Source: Alphaproteobacteria bacterium
GTDB taxonomy: Bacteria > Myxococcota_A > UBA796 > GCA-2862545
Direction of reading: 5' to 3'
Length of the DNA stretch: 64,000 nt
Assembly: GCA_020632885.1 (NCBI GenBank)
Contig: JACKEQ010000004.1
Location: forward strand, 186,001-250,000
Made by a program: the position numbers and the translations under genes. Below the pieces are notes generated by a model. The model was not told the DNA's origin, did not search any database, and saw only the letters and a program-made list of their open reading frames with translations. Each line of letters opens with the position of its first letter. The first letter of the stretch is position 1. Below are positions 51,320 through 58,693 of this stretch, piece by piece.

Positions 51320-52329
51320 TCCCCGTCGCCGCCGAGCAGCTGGTCGATCTCGGCCGCCGCGGCCTCCCGAAGCGCGCGCTCGGCGAGGCGTCGGGACCGC
51401 TCGCGGCTGACCTCCTCGAGCGAATCGGCCGTCTCCGCCGCGTCCATCGCGGCCTCCTTCTCGAGCTTGCGCGACAGCTCGGGGAGCACCTCCGCGATCA
51501 TGTGCCGGCTCTGCTCGACGTACTGGGCCGTGGCCTCCATGGCCGTGTTGAGCTCGTCGATGCTCGCCTGCAGCTCGCTCACGACCACAGGTGCATCGGC
51601 CATCATGCCGAGACCCTGGATCCGCCGCCCGGCCGCGTTCACCGTGTGCGTGGCCGACAGGACGTACTTCGCCATGTCCTCGTGGAGCTCGAGCACGGTG
51701 TCGCGGAGGGTGCGCGCGGGCTCCAGGTGCTGGGCGCACTGCTCGGCGGACGCCCGGAACAGGTCAAGCGCGACGGCCTCCGTGCGCAGCTCGAAGGTGA
51801 GCTGGTCGATCCGACGGGCCTGCTCGGGCGTGGGCGCCTGCCCCTCGAGGAGCGCGAGCTCCTTCTCCACCTCGAGCACGCGCTCGGCCGCGAGCTTCTC
51901 GTTGTGCTTGGCCGCAGCGAGGTCGCGGTGGAGACGATCCACCTCGTCCTGCATCTCGAGGGCGCAGAGCTTGAGGTCGTCCGAGAAGGCGGTGGCCTCG
52001 CGCAGCCGCACGCTGACGCCCTCGTACTGGGCGAGCAGGGCCTCCGCGACGGACTTCCTGGCGAGGGCCACGCGACGCGCGGTGAACGGGCGCATCAGGG
52101 TGGCGAAGATCCCCGATGCGGTCTCCTCCTCCGTGATGCGATCGAGCTCCTGCCCGTGGCCCTTCATGCGCTGGAGGCCCTTGCCCAGCTCGTCCGCGAT
52201 CCCCACCTGCGTGGTGTGCAGGTCGCTCACCTGCTCCATGGCGCGCTTGTGACGCGTCTGGACCTCTTCGCGTCGACGCGCGAGGGTCGCGTGGGTGAGC
52301 TGATCCCCGATGTAGACCGGCCGGGACAT
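51316..52329 (-). CDS. Coiled-coil protein, first gene of the hybrid-kinase operon
   Basis: 337 residues, almost wholly helical with Glu/Ala/Leu-rich heptads (VARKSVAEALLAQYEGVSVRLREATAF, LCALEMQDEVDRLHRDLAAAKHNEKLAAERVLEVEKELALLEG). A C-terminal block reads TVNAAGRRIQGLGMMADAPVVVSELQASIDELNTAMEATAQYVEQ. It faintly recalls TelA-type toxic-anion proteins but I do not assert this. Soluble, probably a filament or scaffold protein. Its promoter should lie in the 202-base gap upstream. Confidence 0.65.
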   Translation of the reverse strand: MSRPVYIGDQLTHATLARRREEVQTRHKRAMEQVSDLHTTQVGIADELGKGLQRMKGHGQELDRITEEETASGIFATLMRPFTARRVALARKSVAEALLAQYEGVSVRLREATAFSDDLKLCALEMQDEVDRLHRDLAAAKHNEKLAAERVLEVEKELALLEGQAPTPEQARRIDQLTFELRTEAVALDLFRASAEQCAQHLEPARTLRDTVLELHEDMAKYVLSATHTVNAAGRRIQGLGMMADAPVVVSELQASIDELNTAMEATAQYVEQSRHMIAEVLPELSRKLEKEAAMDAAETADSLEEVSRERSRRLAERALREAAAAEIDQLLGGDGE

Positions 52330-52451
52330 ACTCCGAATCTGCCCGCCCGCGCGCCCGGGGTCAAGCGCTCCCGCGATGTCTGGATGCCCCTCGGGCTGTC
52401 TCGAATCGTCACCCGCCGGATGCTCTGCGCGGCCGCGGTGTCCAAGCAGAC

Positions 52452-52524
52452 GAAGAGGGCCCGGTCCCCGCAGCACCATCATCAACCCCCGTCACGTGGC
52501 ACGGGGACCGGGCGCTTCCTCTTC
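52452..52524 (-). terminator. Long hairpin directly after the CapA-like gene
   Basis: GCCCGGTCCCCG (52459-52470) and CGGGGACCGGGC (52502-52513) are perfect 12-base arms around a 31-base loop. The stem continues outward after a 4-base bulge with GAAGAGG (52452-52458) against CCTCTTC (52518-52524). It starts 8 bases past the CapA-like stop. There is no T run, but 19 base pairs make it the strongest hairpin seen between genes in this window. Confidence 0.6.
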
Positions 52525-52531
52525 CTCCCGC

Positions 52532-53830
52532 CTACCAGGCGAGCGTGCCGTCGGGCGCGATCCTCACGCCGGTCGTCGGGAAGTCCGCCGCCGTGAGCTC
52601 GTTCATCTGGGCGTGGGCGGCGCCCTTCGGATCCGGGTGCGGACGGCTCTCGCCGTCGAGGGCCAGCGCGTGCACCCGGCCCCCCACGAGCACACCGTTC
52701 CCCGCGAGCTCGACGTGCACGATGGCAGAGGTGCCGCCGTGCCCGCCCTGGGTGCCGAACTGCCGGAAGCCCACGAAGTTCCCGAGGCTGTAGAGGATCA
52801 GGCGCCCGCGGTACCGCTCCATGGCGCGGAGCACGTGGGGCCCGTGGCCGATCACGAGGTCGGCCCCCGCATCGATCGCCGCATGGGCGAGAGCCTGCAC
52901 GTCGCCGCGCTCCTCGCCCCACGCGACCTCCACCTTCCCGGGAACGTGGCGCGCCCGGGAGCCCTCGGCGCCGCCGTGGAACGACACCACCACGAGATCC
53001 GCGGTCTCGTCGGCCTTCCGCACCGCCGCCGCGATCTCCTCGGGCCGGTTGACGTTCAGGCAGCAGGAGCCCGAGTGGGCCGCCACGAACGCGACCCTCT
53101 TCCCTCCCCGCTCCACGACGGCCACATCGCCGTACCGCCCGGCGTGGGCGATGCCGACGCTGTCGAGGGCCGCCATGGTGGCGTCCTGGCCGGGCACGCC
53201 GAGATCCATGGCGTGGTTGTTCGCGAGGCTCGCCACGTCGATGCCCGCACCCACGAGGGCGGCCTTGTAGCGGGTGGGCGTGCGGAACGCGTAGCAGCTC
53301 GTGGACCCCGGTCCACACTTCGTGCTCGGGAGCCCGTCGGCGAGGGGTCCCTCGAGGTTCAGGAAGGCGATGTCGGCAGCCTGGAAGAGGCTGGCCACGT
53401 CCACGAAGAGGTCCTCGCCGTCACCGGGAGCCAGGCCCGCCGCACCCTTGCGGAGGTCGGAGCCCATCATCGTGTCGCCCGCGGCGGCGATGGTGAGCCT
53501 GCCGGGTCCGGGCTCCGTCTCGACGGGCGGAGGGTCGCCCTTCACGGACGCGAGGAGCGCCCGCGTGCGCGCCGACCCGAGCCACTGCTCGAGGTCCGGA
53601 TGGTCCGGCGCCAGCGCCTCCACCTTCGTCCAGGCCGCGACCGCGCCGTCCCACTGCTCCAGCTGCCAGTGGGCCCACCCGAGCTCCCACCACGCCTCGA
53701 CGCGGGTCGGATCCTCCTTCGTGGCCGCCTCGAGCGCGATCCTGGCGGGCTCCGCCCTCTGGGCCTTCAGCGCCTCCACACCGTCCTCGTAGGACCCCGC
53801 CCACCCGATCGCCGCCAGCATGCACCACAT
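52532..53830 (-). CDS. CapA-type metallophosphoesterase-like protein with TPR N-terminus
   Basis: 432 residues. A short hydrophobic start (MWCMLAAIGWAG) suggests export. Residues 15-85 are two TPR units (PTRVEAWWELGWAHWQLEQWDGAVAAW). The rest is the CapA fold: AAAGDTMMGSDL (first metal motif), FLNLEGPLAD, SLANNHAMDLG, VVVSFHGGAEG, DLVIGHGPHVL and LILYSLGNFVG are all conserved. Family members work in poly-gamma-glutamate or capsule formation, or as phosphoesterases; there are no other cap genes here, so the true role is open. Divergent from the ABC1 kinase gene by 56 bases. Confidence 0.87.
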   Translation of the reverse strand: MWCMLAAIGWAGSYEDGVEALKAQRAEPARIALEAATKEDPTRVEAWWELGWAHWQLEQWDGAVAAWTKVEALAPDHPDLEQWLGSARTRALLASVKGDPPPVETEPGPGRLTIAAAGDTMMGSDLRKGAAGLAPGDGEDLFVDVASLFQAADIAFLNLEGPLADGLPSTKCGPGSTSCYAFRTPTRYKAALVGAGIDVASLANNHAMDLGVPGQDATMAALDSVGIAHAGRYGDVAVVERGGKRVAFVAAHSGSCCLNVNRPEEIAAAVRKADETADLVVVSFHGGAEGSRARHVPGKVEVAWGEERGDVQALAHAAIDAGADLVIGHGPHVLRAMERYRGRLILYSLGNFVGFRQFGTQGGHGGTSAIVHVELAGNGVLVGGRVHALALDGESRPHPDPKGAAHAQMNELTAADFPTTGVRIAPDGTLAW

Positions 53831-53886
53831 CCGTTCCGCTCCCTCCCGGCTCCGGTGATACCTCTATCCGCCTGTCCGGAGCGCAC

Positions 53887-55206
53887 ATGTCCAAGCCCTC
53901 GCGTCTGTCCCGTCTCGCGAAGCTCGGGAGCCTCACGGGTCGGGTGACGTCCTCGGTCATCGGAGGCCGCGTCCGCGACGCCTTCCGGAGCGAGGAGGTG
54001 CGCAAGAAGGCTCGTGAGAAGCTGCAGCTCGACAACGCGCGCGAGATCGTCGCCACCGTCGGGAAGATGAAGGGCGCGGCCATGAAGCTCGGGCAACAGA
54101 TCGCCATCGCCGCCGAGGCGCTGGACCTCCCCGACGACGTCCGCGAGACCCTCGGGCGCCTGAACAACCAGGGTGAGCCCGTTCCCTTCGAGCAGATCCG
54201 GGCGGACATCGAGGCCGAGCTCGAGGGCCCGCTGGAGACCCTGTTCGCCCGGTTCGACGAGGTCCCCCTCGGCACGGCGAGCCTCGGTCAGGCCCACACG
54301 GCGGCCCTGGCGGACGGCACGGAGGTCGTGGTCAAGGTGCTCCACCGGGGCGTCGAGCAGTCCGTCGAGACCGACCTCCTGGCGCTCAAGGCCATGCTGC
54401 TGTCGAGCCGCGCCATGCGCCGGCCGAAGGCCGAGGTGGACGGTATCTTCGAGGAGATCAAGGCACGCCTGTCCGAGGAGCTCGACTACCTGCAGGAGGC
54501 CGCGAACATCCAGACCTTCCAGCGGCTCTTCGAGGGCGAGGCGTGGGTCCGGATCCCCCGCCTGCACCCGCGCTGGTGCACCGAGCGCGTGCTCACGATG
54601 GACCGTCTCCAGGGCGTGCACATCGACCGCTTCCGCGACGAGGGGTCCCAGGAGGCCCGCCAGCGCGCCGCCGAGGGGCTGGCAGAGCTCTACTACCGCC
54701 AGATCTTCCGCTTCCGGGTGCTCCACGCCGACCCCCATCCCGGCAACTTCCTCTTCGAGCCGGACGGCACGATCGGGCTGGTGGACTTCGGGTGTGTGAA
54801 GCGGCTCGACGAGTTCTGGATGGGCACCTACGCGCGATGCGCCATGGCGATCCATGCGGACGACCGGGAGGCCGCGATGGCCGCGTCCCGCGACATGGGC
54901 GCCTGGGACGGTGAGGACGCCGAGGGCGGCGAGGCGCTCTGGTCCTACCTGCGGGCGCTCGGCGCGGGCTTCCGCATGGGCCCCATCGTGCTGGGGGCCG
55001 ACGACGAGAAGCTCGTGGAGCCGATCACCCGTGCGGGCCGCAAGCTCCCGCTGTACCGCAGCGTCACGCTACCGCCGGAGGTGCTGTTCCTGCACCGGTC
55101 GCTCGGCGGGCTCTACACGCTCTCCCGGTCGCTGAACGCGCGGGTCGACTACGGGTCGATCGCGATGCGCTACGCCGCCGAGGCCGTCGAGGCCGCCCGC
55201 GGCTGA
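53887..55206 (+). CDS. ABC1/AarF/UbiB-family atypical kinase
   Basis: 439 residues. The family motif KxGQ (MKGAAMKLGQQIAIAAE, about 60-76) is followed by ASLGQAHTAAL in place of the usual glycine loop, then the Lys in VVVKVLHRGVEQ, the long ELDYLQEAANI element, the catalytic HADPHPGNFLFEP and the metal site GLVDFGCVKRL. No C-terminal membrane helices, so this is the soluble ADCK type. Relatives support ubiquinone synthesis or lipid metabolism with ATPase activity. Starts after CCGGAGCGCAC. Convergent with the citrate synthase gene, 8 bases between stops. Confidence 0.9.
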   Translation: MSKPSRLSRLAKLGSLTGRVTSSVIGGRVRDAFRSEEVRKKAREKLQLDNAREIVATVGKMKGAAMKLGQQIAIAAEALDLPDDVRETLGRLNNQGEPVPFEQIRADIEAELEGPLETLFARFDEVPLGTASLGQAHTAALADGTEVVVKVLHRGVEQSVETDLLALKAMLLSSRAMRRPKAEVDGIFEEIKARLSEELDYLQEAANIQTFQRLFEGEAWVRIPRLHPRWCTERVLTMDRLQGVHIDRFRDEGSQEARQRAAEGLAELYYRQIFRFRVLHADPHPGNFLFEPDGTIGLVDFGCVKRLDEFWMGTYARCAMAIHADDREAAMAASRDMGAWDGEDAEGGEALWSYLRALGAGFRMGPIVLGADDEKLVEPITRAGRKLPLYRSVTLPPEVLFLHRSLGGLYTLSRSLNARVDYGSIAMRYAAEAVEAARG

Positions 55207-55220
55207 CGTGAGGCTCACGT
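55206..55220. other. Perfect inverted repeat spanning two convergent stop codons
   Basis: ACGTGAG-g-CTCACGT is a perfect 7-base inverted repeat with a single centre base. It begins at the last base of the UbiB-type stop and covers the stop of the opposite citrate synthase gene. The loop is too small for a normal terminator stem unless it opens, and it might be a protein site. Function unknown. Confidence 0.35.
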
Positions 55221-56222
55221 GCAGGGCGGGCCGACGTACTCGGCGCGCGGGCGCAGGAGCCGGCCCACCGCGCGCTCCTCTTCGACGTGGGCGAGCCATC
55301 CGACCACCCGGCCCGCCGCGAAGAGCGGGGTGAACAGCTCGCGCCCGAAGCCGAGGGCCTCCAGCAGGATGGCGGTGTAGAACTCGACGTTCGCACGCAG
55401 GGCACGGCCGGGGTGACGTGCGGCGAGCGCGCGCTCGGCAGCCCCCTCGACGGCCCGTGCGAGCGCGAGCCGATCGGTGTGCAGTCCGCCGACGGCACCT
55501 TCCAGCGCGGCCGCCCGGGGATCCCGGACGCGGTAGACGCGATGCCCCATGCCCATGATCCGTCGGCCGGCATCGAGCTCCGCCCGCACCCAGGCATCCG
55601 CGCGCTCCGGGGAGCCCACCGCGTCCAGCATGTCGAGCACGGGTCCGGGGGCCCCTCCGTGCAGGGGGCCCTTCAGCGCGCCGAGGGCCGCGGTGACGGC
55701 GCTCACGGCGTCACTGCCGGTGCTCGCCACCACGCGAGCGGCGAAGGTGGACGCGTTGAGCCCGTGGTCCATGACGGTCGCCAGGTAGGTCGAGAGCCCG
55801 ATGCGCTCGGCCTCGGTCGGGAGCCGCCCCCGGGCGAGCCGGAAGAGGTCGGAGGCATGGTCGAGGGCCGCGTCGGGCCGGGGGACGTCCGCCCGGGCCG
55901 CGAAGGCCACCGCCACCGCGACCTCCGCGATGCCGTCCTCCACCGCGCTCCAGTCGCCGGACGCCACACGACCGCGCACCACGGCCATGGGGCTCCCCCC
56001 GACCGTCAGGGCCCGCTGGCGCTCCCACGCGCGGACGCGTGCCTCGCCGAGACCCACGAGCGGCCGGCCGAGCACGAGCTCCGCGGCCCCCTCGAACCCC
56101 ACGCGTCCCACGGTCTCCACGGGCACACCGCGGAACCACAGCCCGCCGCCCTCCCCGTCCACCCGGCTCACCGCCGTCCTCGCCGCCACGACACCCTCGA
56201 GCCCCGGAATCCACGCGCTCAT
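55215..56222 (-). CDS. Citrate synthase, short type II-like
   Basis: Condenses acetyl-CoA (or propionyl-CoA) with oxaloacetate. 335 residues, shorter than the 370-430 usual. Catalytic His in LKGPLHGGAPG, second His in MGMGHRVYRVRDPR and the acid in NVEFYTAILLEALG (Glu in place of Asp, as in a known subgroup), ending in RPRAEYVGP. ATG 56222 follows CGAGGAGGTCGAG; a longer reading would run through the promoter region. Divergent from a second citrate synthase that has its own DNA-binding domain. It could be a citrate or 2-methylcitrate synthase. Confidence 0.88.
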   Translation of the reverse strand: MSAWIPGLEGVVAARTAVSRVDGEGGGLWFRGVPVETVGRVGFEGAAELVLGRPLVGLGEARVRAWERQRALTVGGSPMAVVRGRVASGDWSAVEDGIAEVAVAVAFAARADVPRPDAALDHASDLFRLARGRLPTEAERIGLSTYLATVMDHGLNASTFAARVVASTGSDAVSAVTAALGALKGPLHGGAPGPVLDMLDAVGSPERADAWVRAELDAGRRIMGMGHRVYRVRDPRAAALEGAVGGLHTDRLALARAVEGAAERALAARHPGRALRANVEFYTAILLEALGFGRELFTPLFAAGRVVGWLAHVEEERAVGRLLRPRAEYVGPPCT

Positions 56223-56259
56223 CTCGACCTCCTCGTCAGTTCCTCTTCGTCCTCCGACA

Positions 56260-56279
56260 GGTCGATCGACCAATCGACC
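56260..56279. promoter_or_regulatory. Palindromic operator candidate between the two citrate synthase genes
   Basis: GGTCGATCGACC is a perfect 12-base palindrome at 56260-56271, followed after one base by another copy of its half, ATCGACC (56273-56279). It lies in the 79-base spacer shared by both genes. The MerR-like head of the plus-strand protein is the obvious candidate to bind it; that is inference. Confidence 0.5.
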
Positions 56280-56301
56280 CCGCCTCGGCATACAGACGTG
56301 C

Positions 56302-57318
56302 ATGACGACCTGGATCCCGGCTCCCGAGGCCCTCCGCCTGCTCGGCGTGAAGCGCGCGACCCTCTACACCTACGCGAGCCGGGGATGGGTGGCGACGCGT
56401 CGGCTCGACGGGCGCCGCAAGCTGTACCGCCGGGCCGACGTCGAGCGGCTCCGCGACCGGTCGCTGGCCCACCAGGGCTCGGGGGCCCGGTCCGCCGCGA
56501 CCATGGCCTGGGGCGAGCCCATCCTGGAGACCGCGATCACCGGCATCGACCGCGACGGCCCGTACTACCGGGGCGTTCCCGCGGTGGACCTCGTGGACAC
56601 CCCACTGGAGGCGGTGGCCGAGCTGCTCTGGGGCGTACCGCCCGGCCCCTGGCCCACGGGGACCGCGGCACCCGACCTGCCCACCCTGGACGGGCTACGC
56701 CGGCACGTCGACGGCCTCCCCCGGCTCGCCGCCCCCCTCGAGCAGGCCCGCCAGCTCGTCGTGGAGGTGCGCGCGGCCAGTGGTCTCCCGCCGCATCCGG
56801 ACCTCACGGCCGCCGCGGTGCTCTGCGCGGACCACGACCTCACGGCGTCGACCTTCACGGCGCGGGTCGTCGCGTCCACCGGGGCGGACCTCTATGCGGT
56901 CGTCGTCGCAGCGCTGGCGGCGTTCTCGGGGCCCCGGCATGGAGCGGCCTCCCAGGCCCTCGCGGCCCTCCTCGCGGCCCCCGCGGCACTCGAGCGCGCC
57001 CTCCGGGACGGACGCGCACCCGGGTTCGGTCATCCGCTCTACCCGGACGGGGATCCGCGTGCGGTCGTGCTCCTCGAGCGCACACCGCCCACCGGAGCCC
57101 TCGCGCGGGCCATCGAACGGTTCGCCGCGATCGGTGTGGCCCCCAACCTGGACGCCGGGCTCGCCGCTCTGTGCGCCGCCCACGGGCTACCGCCCCGCGC
57201 GGGCTCCCTGGTGTTCGCCACAGGCCGGGTCGCCGGCTGGATCGCCCACGCCCTCGAGCAGCGGAGCGTCGGTGGGCTCCTGCGCCCGCGGGCCCACTAC
57301 ACGGGCTGGGATCGCTGA
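56302..57318 (+). CDS. Citrate synthase-like protein fused to a MerR/excisionase-type DNA-binding domain
   Basis: 338 residues. Residues 1-52 form a helix-turn-helix with wing (PAPEALRLLGVKRATLYTYASRGWVATRRLDGRRKLYRRADVERL). Residues 70-338 are a citrate synthase domain with His in FSGPRHGAAS, GFGHPLYPDGDPR and the Asp in NLDAGLAALC, ending RPRAHYTGWDR. The catalytic residues are present but the neighbours differ from the canonical enzyme (GHRVY is GHPLY), so activity may be altered. Such fusions are known in several bacteria and may sense the metabolite and control the neighbouring gene. Divergent partner at 55.2-56.2 kb. Confidence 0.87.
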   Translation: MTTWIPAPEALRLLGVKRATLYTYASRGWVATRRLDGRRKLYRRADVERLRDRSLAHQGSGARSAATMAWGEPILETAITGIDRDGPYYRGVPAVDLVDTPLEAVAELLWGVPPGPWPTGTAAPDLPTLDGLRRHVDGLPRLAAPLEQARQLVVEVRAASGLPPHPDLTAAAVLCADHDLTASTFTARVVASTGADLYAVVVAALAAFSGPRHGAASQALAALLAAPAALERALRDGRAPGFGHPLYPDGDPRAVVLLERTPPTGALARAIERFAAIGVAPNLDAGLAALCAAHGLPPRAGSLVFATGRVAGWIAHALEQRSVGGLLRPRAHYTGWDR

Positions 57319-57332
57319 CCCCGGAAAGACCT

Positions 57333-57369
57333 CGACCCCAGCCGCAAGGGGAAGGCGCGGCGGGGGTCG
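57333..57369 (+). terminator. Hairpin between convergent genes
   Basis: Arms 57333-57345 and 57357-57369 pair over 13 bases with one mismatch (CGACCCCAGCCGC against GCGGCGGGGGTCG), loop 11 bases. It starts 15 bases past the citrate synthase-like stop and could also serve the convergent repeat-protein gene. No T run follows. Confidence 0.5.
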
Positions 57370-57405
57370 GGATGGAGGAATCGAGACTGCGAGACTTGTT
57401 TCGCT

Positions 57406-57645
57406 CTAGGCGAGCGTGCCGACCGTGGGGTCACCCATCTTGAGCGCCACGGTCTCGACCGTGGGGTCGCCCATCTTGAGCGCCACGGTCTCGACGGTGG
57501 GATCGCCCATCTTGAGCGCGATCGTCTCCACCGTGGGGTCGCCCATCTTGAGAGCGAGCGTCTCCACCGTGGGGTCGCCCATCTTCAGACCCACACCACC
57601 GAGGGCGAGGGAGCCGAGGATTGCGACGAGAGCGATGCGGACCAT
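57406..57645 (-). CDS. Small secreted protein of five 12-residue repeats
   Basis: 79 residues. Residues 1-19 (MVRIALVAILGSLALGGVG) look like a signal peptide. Residues 20-79 are exactly five repeats of LKMGDPTVETxA (x is Leu, Ile or Val), only the last with Gly for Glu. The gene is well supported: GGAGGTCATCC lies directly before the ATG, and a sigma-54 type promoter is placed about 16 bases further up. Repeats differ at synonymous codons, so the protein sequence is what is being kept. There is no Cys. It may form a beta-solenoid or self-assembling fibre, or be a peptide precursor; no modifying enzyme is near. I know no family with this sequence. Confidence 0.75.
   Translation of the reverse strand: MVRIALVAILGSLALGGVGLKMGDPTVETLALKMGDPTVETIALKMGDPTVETVALKMGDPTVETVALKMGDPTVGTLA
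57409..57588. repeat. Five contiguous 36-base tandem repeats
   Basis: Five units of 36 bases with no spacers, each coding on the minus strand for LKMGDPTVETxA. Units differ at a few third-codon positions (for example ATCTTGAGC against ATCTTCAGA). Lies entirely inside the small secreted protein gene. Confidence 0.9.
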
Positions 57646-57670
57646 GGATGACCTCCGGACGCCCTCCCTA

Positions 57671-57690
57671 GAGCAAGCTGCGTGCCAACC
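57671..57690 (-). promoter_or_regulatory. Sigma-54 (-24/-12) promoter of the repeat-protein gene
   Basis: On the minus strand the sequence TTGGCACGCAGCTTGCT matches the sigma-54 consensus YTGGCACGrNNNTTGCW at all but the r position. GG is at 57686-57685 and GC at 57674-57673, ten bases apart as required. Expected transcript start is near 57661, leaving a 16-base leader (CGTCCGGAGGTCATCC) that contains the ribosome binding site. Transcription would need an ATP-dependent activator. Confidence 0.75.
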
Positions 57691-57744
57691 ACGGAAGCCC
57701 CTGTCCACACGGTCTCCCTTCGAGAACGCGACATTTATTCCGCA

Positions 57745-57782
57745 CACGGGTGGTCCACTGGGATCCCCATGGCCCACCCGTG
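57745..57782. promoter_or_regulatory. 38-base dyad, likely upstream activator site
   Basis: Symmetric at 16 of 19 positions: CACGGGTGG (57745-57753) pairs with CCACCCGTG (57774-57782), CCA with TGG inside, and GGGATCCC forms the centre (57760-57767). The centre is about 102 bases upstream of the predicted sigma-54 start, in the range for enhancer-binding proteins. It also ends 22 bases before the plus-strand gene at 57805. A smaller palindrome CACCCaGGGTG follows at 57786-57796. Confidence 0.6.
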
Positions 57783-57804
57783 GTACACCCAGGGTGGAGG
57801 TCCC

Positions 57805-58599
57805 ATGGAGGAACGCCTGCTGCCCGTGCTCCGGAGGGTCACGGCACCCGTGGGGGCGGAGATCGCCGCCCACGACGACCCCGCGTCTGCGCTCGTCACG
57901 CGCGTGCTCCCGACGACCGGTGGCTGGCTCCGGGCCGCCCTCGTGGAGGACCGGGAGCACGACGTCCGCTACGTCCAACGGCGGGACCTCGAGCAGGCGG
58001 GCCTCGCCAGCGCGGACGCCTGGCGCCTCGCCCTCGGGAACCTGGGGCACCGGGCCCACGAGCCTGCTGTGCCCATCGAAGGCGGCGTGGAGGTCCGCGC
58101 CTGGGGCGGGTTCGCGTCCAGCCTGGTGCTCCTCGGGGGCTGGTGGCGCACGGTGTCGGAGCGGGTGGACGGCGACCCCATCGCCCTCGCGCCCGACGTC
58201 GACCGTCTCGTGGTGATCGGCTCGGAGCACCCGGAGCTCCCGCGCTGGTTGGGCTGGGCGTTCGACACCTTCCGGACGACGTCCCGCCCGCTGTCCCCGG
58301 CCCCGCTGCACGCTCCCGGGAGAGCGCCGCGCAACCTCGCCCTGCTGCAGGCCTTCACGTACGCCGAGCAGGACGAGGTCCTGCTGGAGACCGCCCCGGA
58401 GGGCGTGTACGTGGCGGGGCTGGCGCTACACCTCGGTGCGGACGGGTCGGCGCGCACCCGGACGCGCGTGGAGCCCGGCCACCCGTGCTGGCTGCCGGAG
58501 GCCGACGAGGTGGAGACGCCGGCAGGCACGGTCACGCTCGGGTCCCTCGATCTGCCCAGGGTCCCGGAGCTGTGGCCGCCGCGGCGGCTCTGGAGCTGA
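57805..58599 (+). CDS. DUF1444-like cytoplasmic protein
   Basis: 264 residues, no signal. GGTGGAGGTCCC before the ATG at 57805 decides the start; longer readings run into the dyad. The pattern LVEDREHDVRYVQRRDLEQAGLASADAWRLALGNL, then VRAWGGFASSLVLLGGWW and DVDRLVVIGSEHPELPRWLGWAFDTF recalls DUF1444 (YtpQ-type) proteins, whose role is unknown. Shares the control region with the divergent repeat-protein gene. Confidence 0.65.
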   Translation: MEERLLPVLRRVTAPVGAEIAAHDDPASALVTRVLPTTGGWLRAALVEDREHDVRYVQRRDLEQAGLASADAWRLALGNLGHRAHEPAVPIEGGVEVRAWGGFASSLVLLGGWWRTVSERVDGDPIALAPDVDRLVVIGSEHPELPRWLGWAFDTFRTTSRPLSPAPLHAPGRAPRNLALLQAFTYAEQDEVLLETAPEGVYVAGLALHLGADGSARTRTRVEPGHPCWLPEADEVETPAGTVTLGSLDLPRVPELWPPRRLWS

Positions 58600-58693
58600 C
58601 CGCCGTCGACCGCGGTCACCCCAGGGTCATGGACGAAACATCACTCTCGGACGGCGCGGGGACTGCAGACCGCGGCGCCCGGAGGTGCCCCTG

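Noticed and set aside
57409..57588. 36-base repeats that could be mistaken for a CRISPR array
   Set aside because: The units are directly adjacent with no spacers, lie in frame inside a gene with its own ribosome binding site, and no cas genes are near.
57406..57645. Ribosomal peptide precursor (graspetide-like) with repeated cores
   Set aside because: The repeat has Thr and Glu in each unit, but there is no ATP-grasp or other modifying enzyme nearby and the N-terminus looks like a secretion signal, not a leader.
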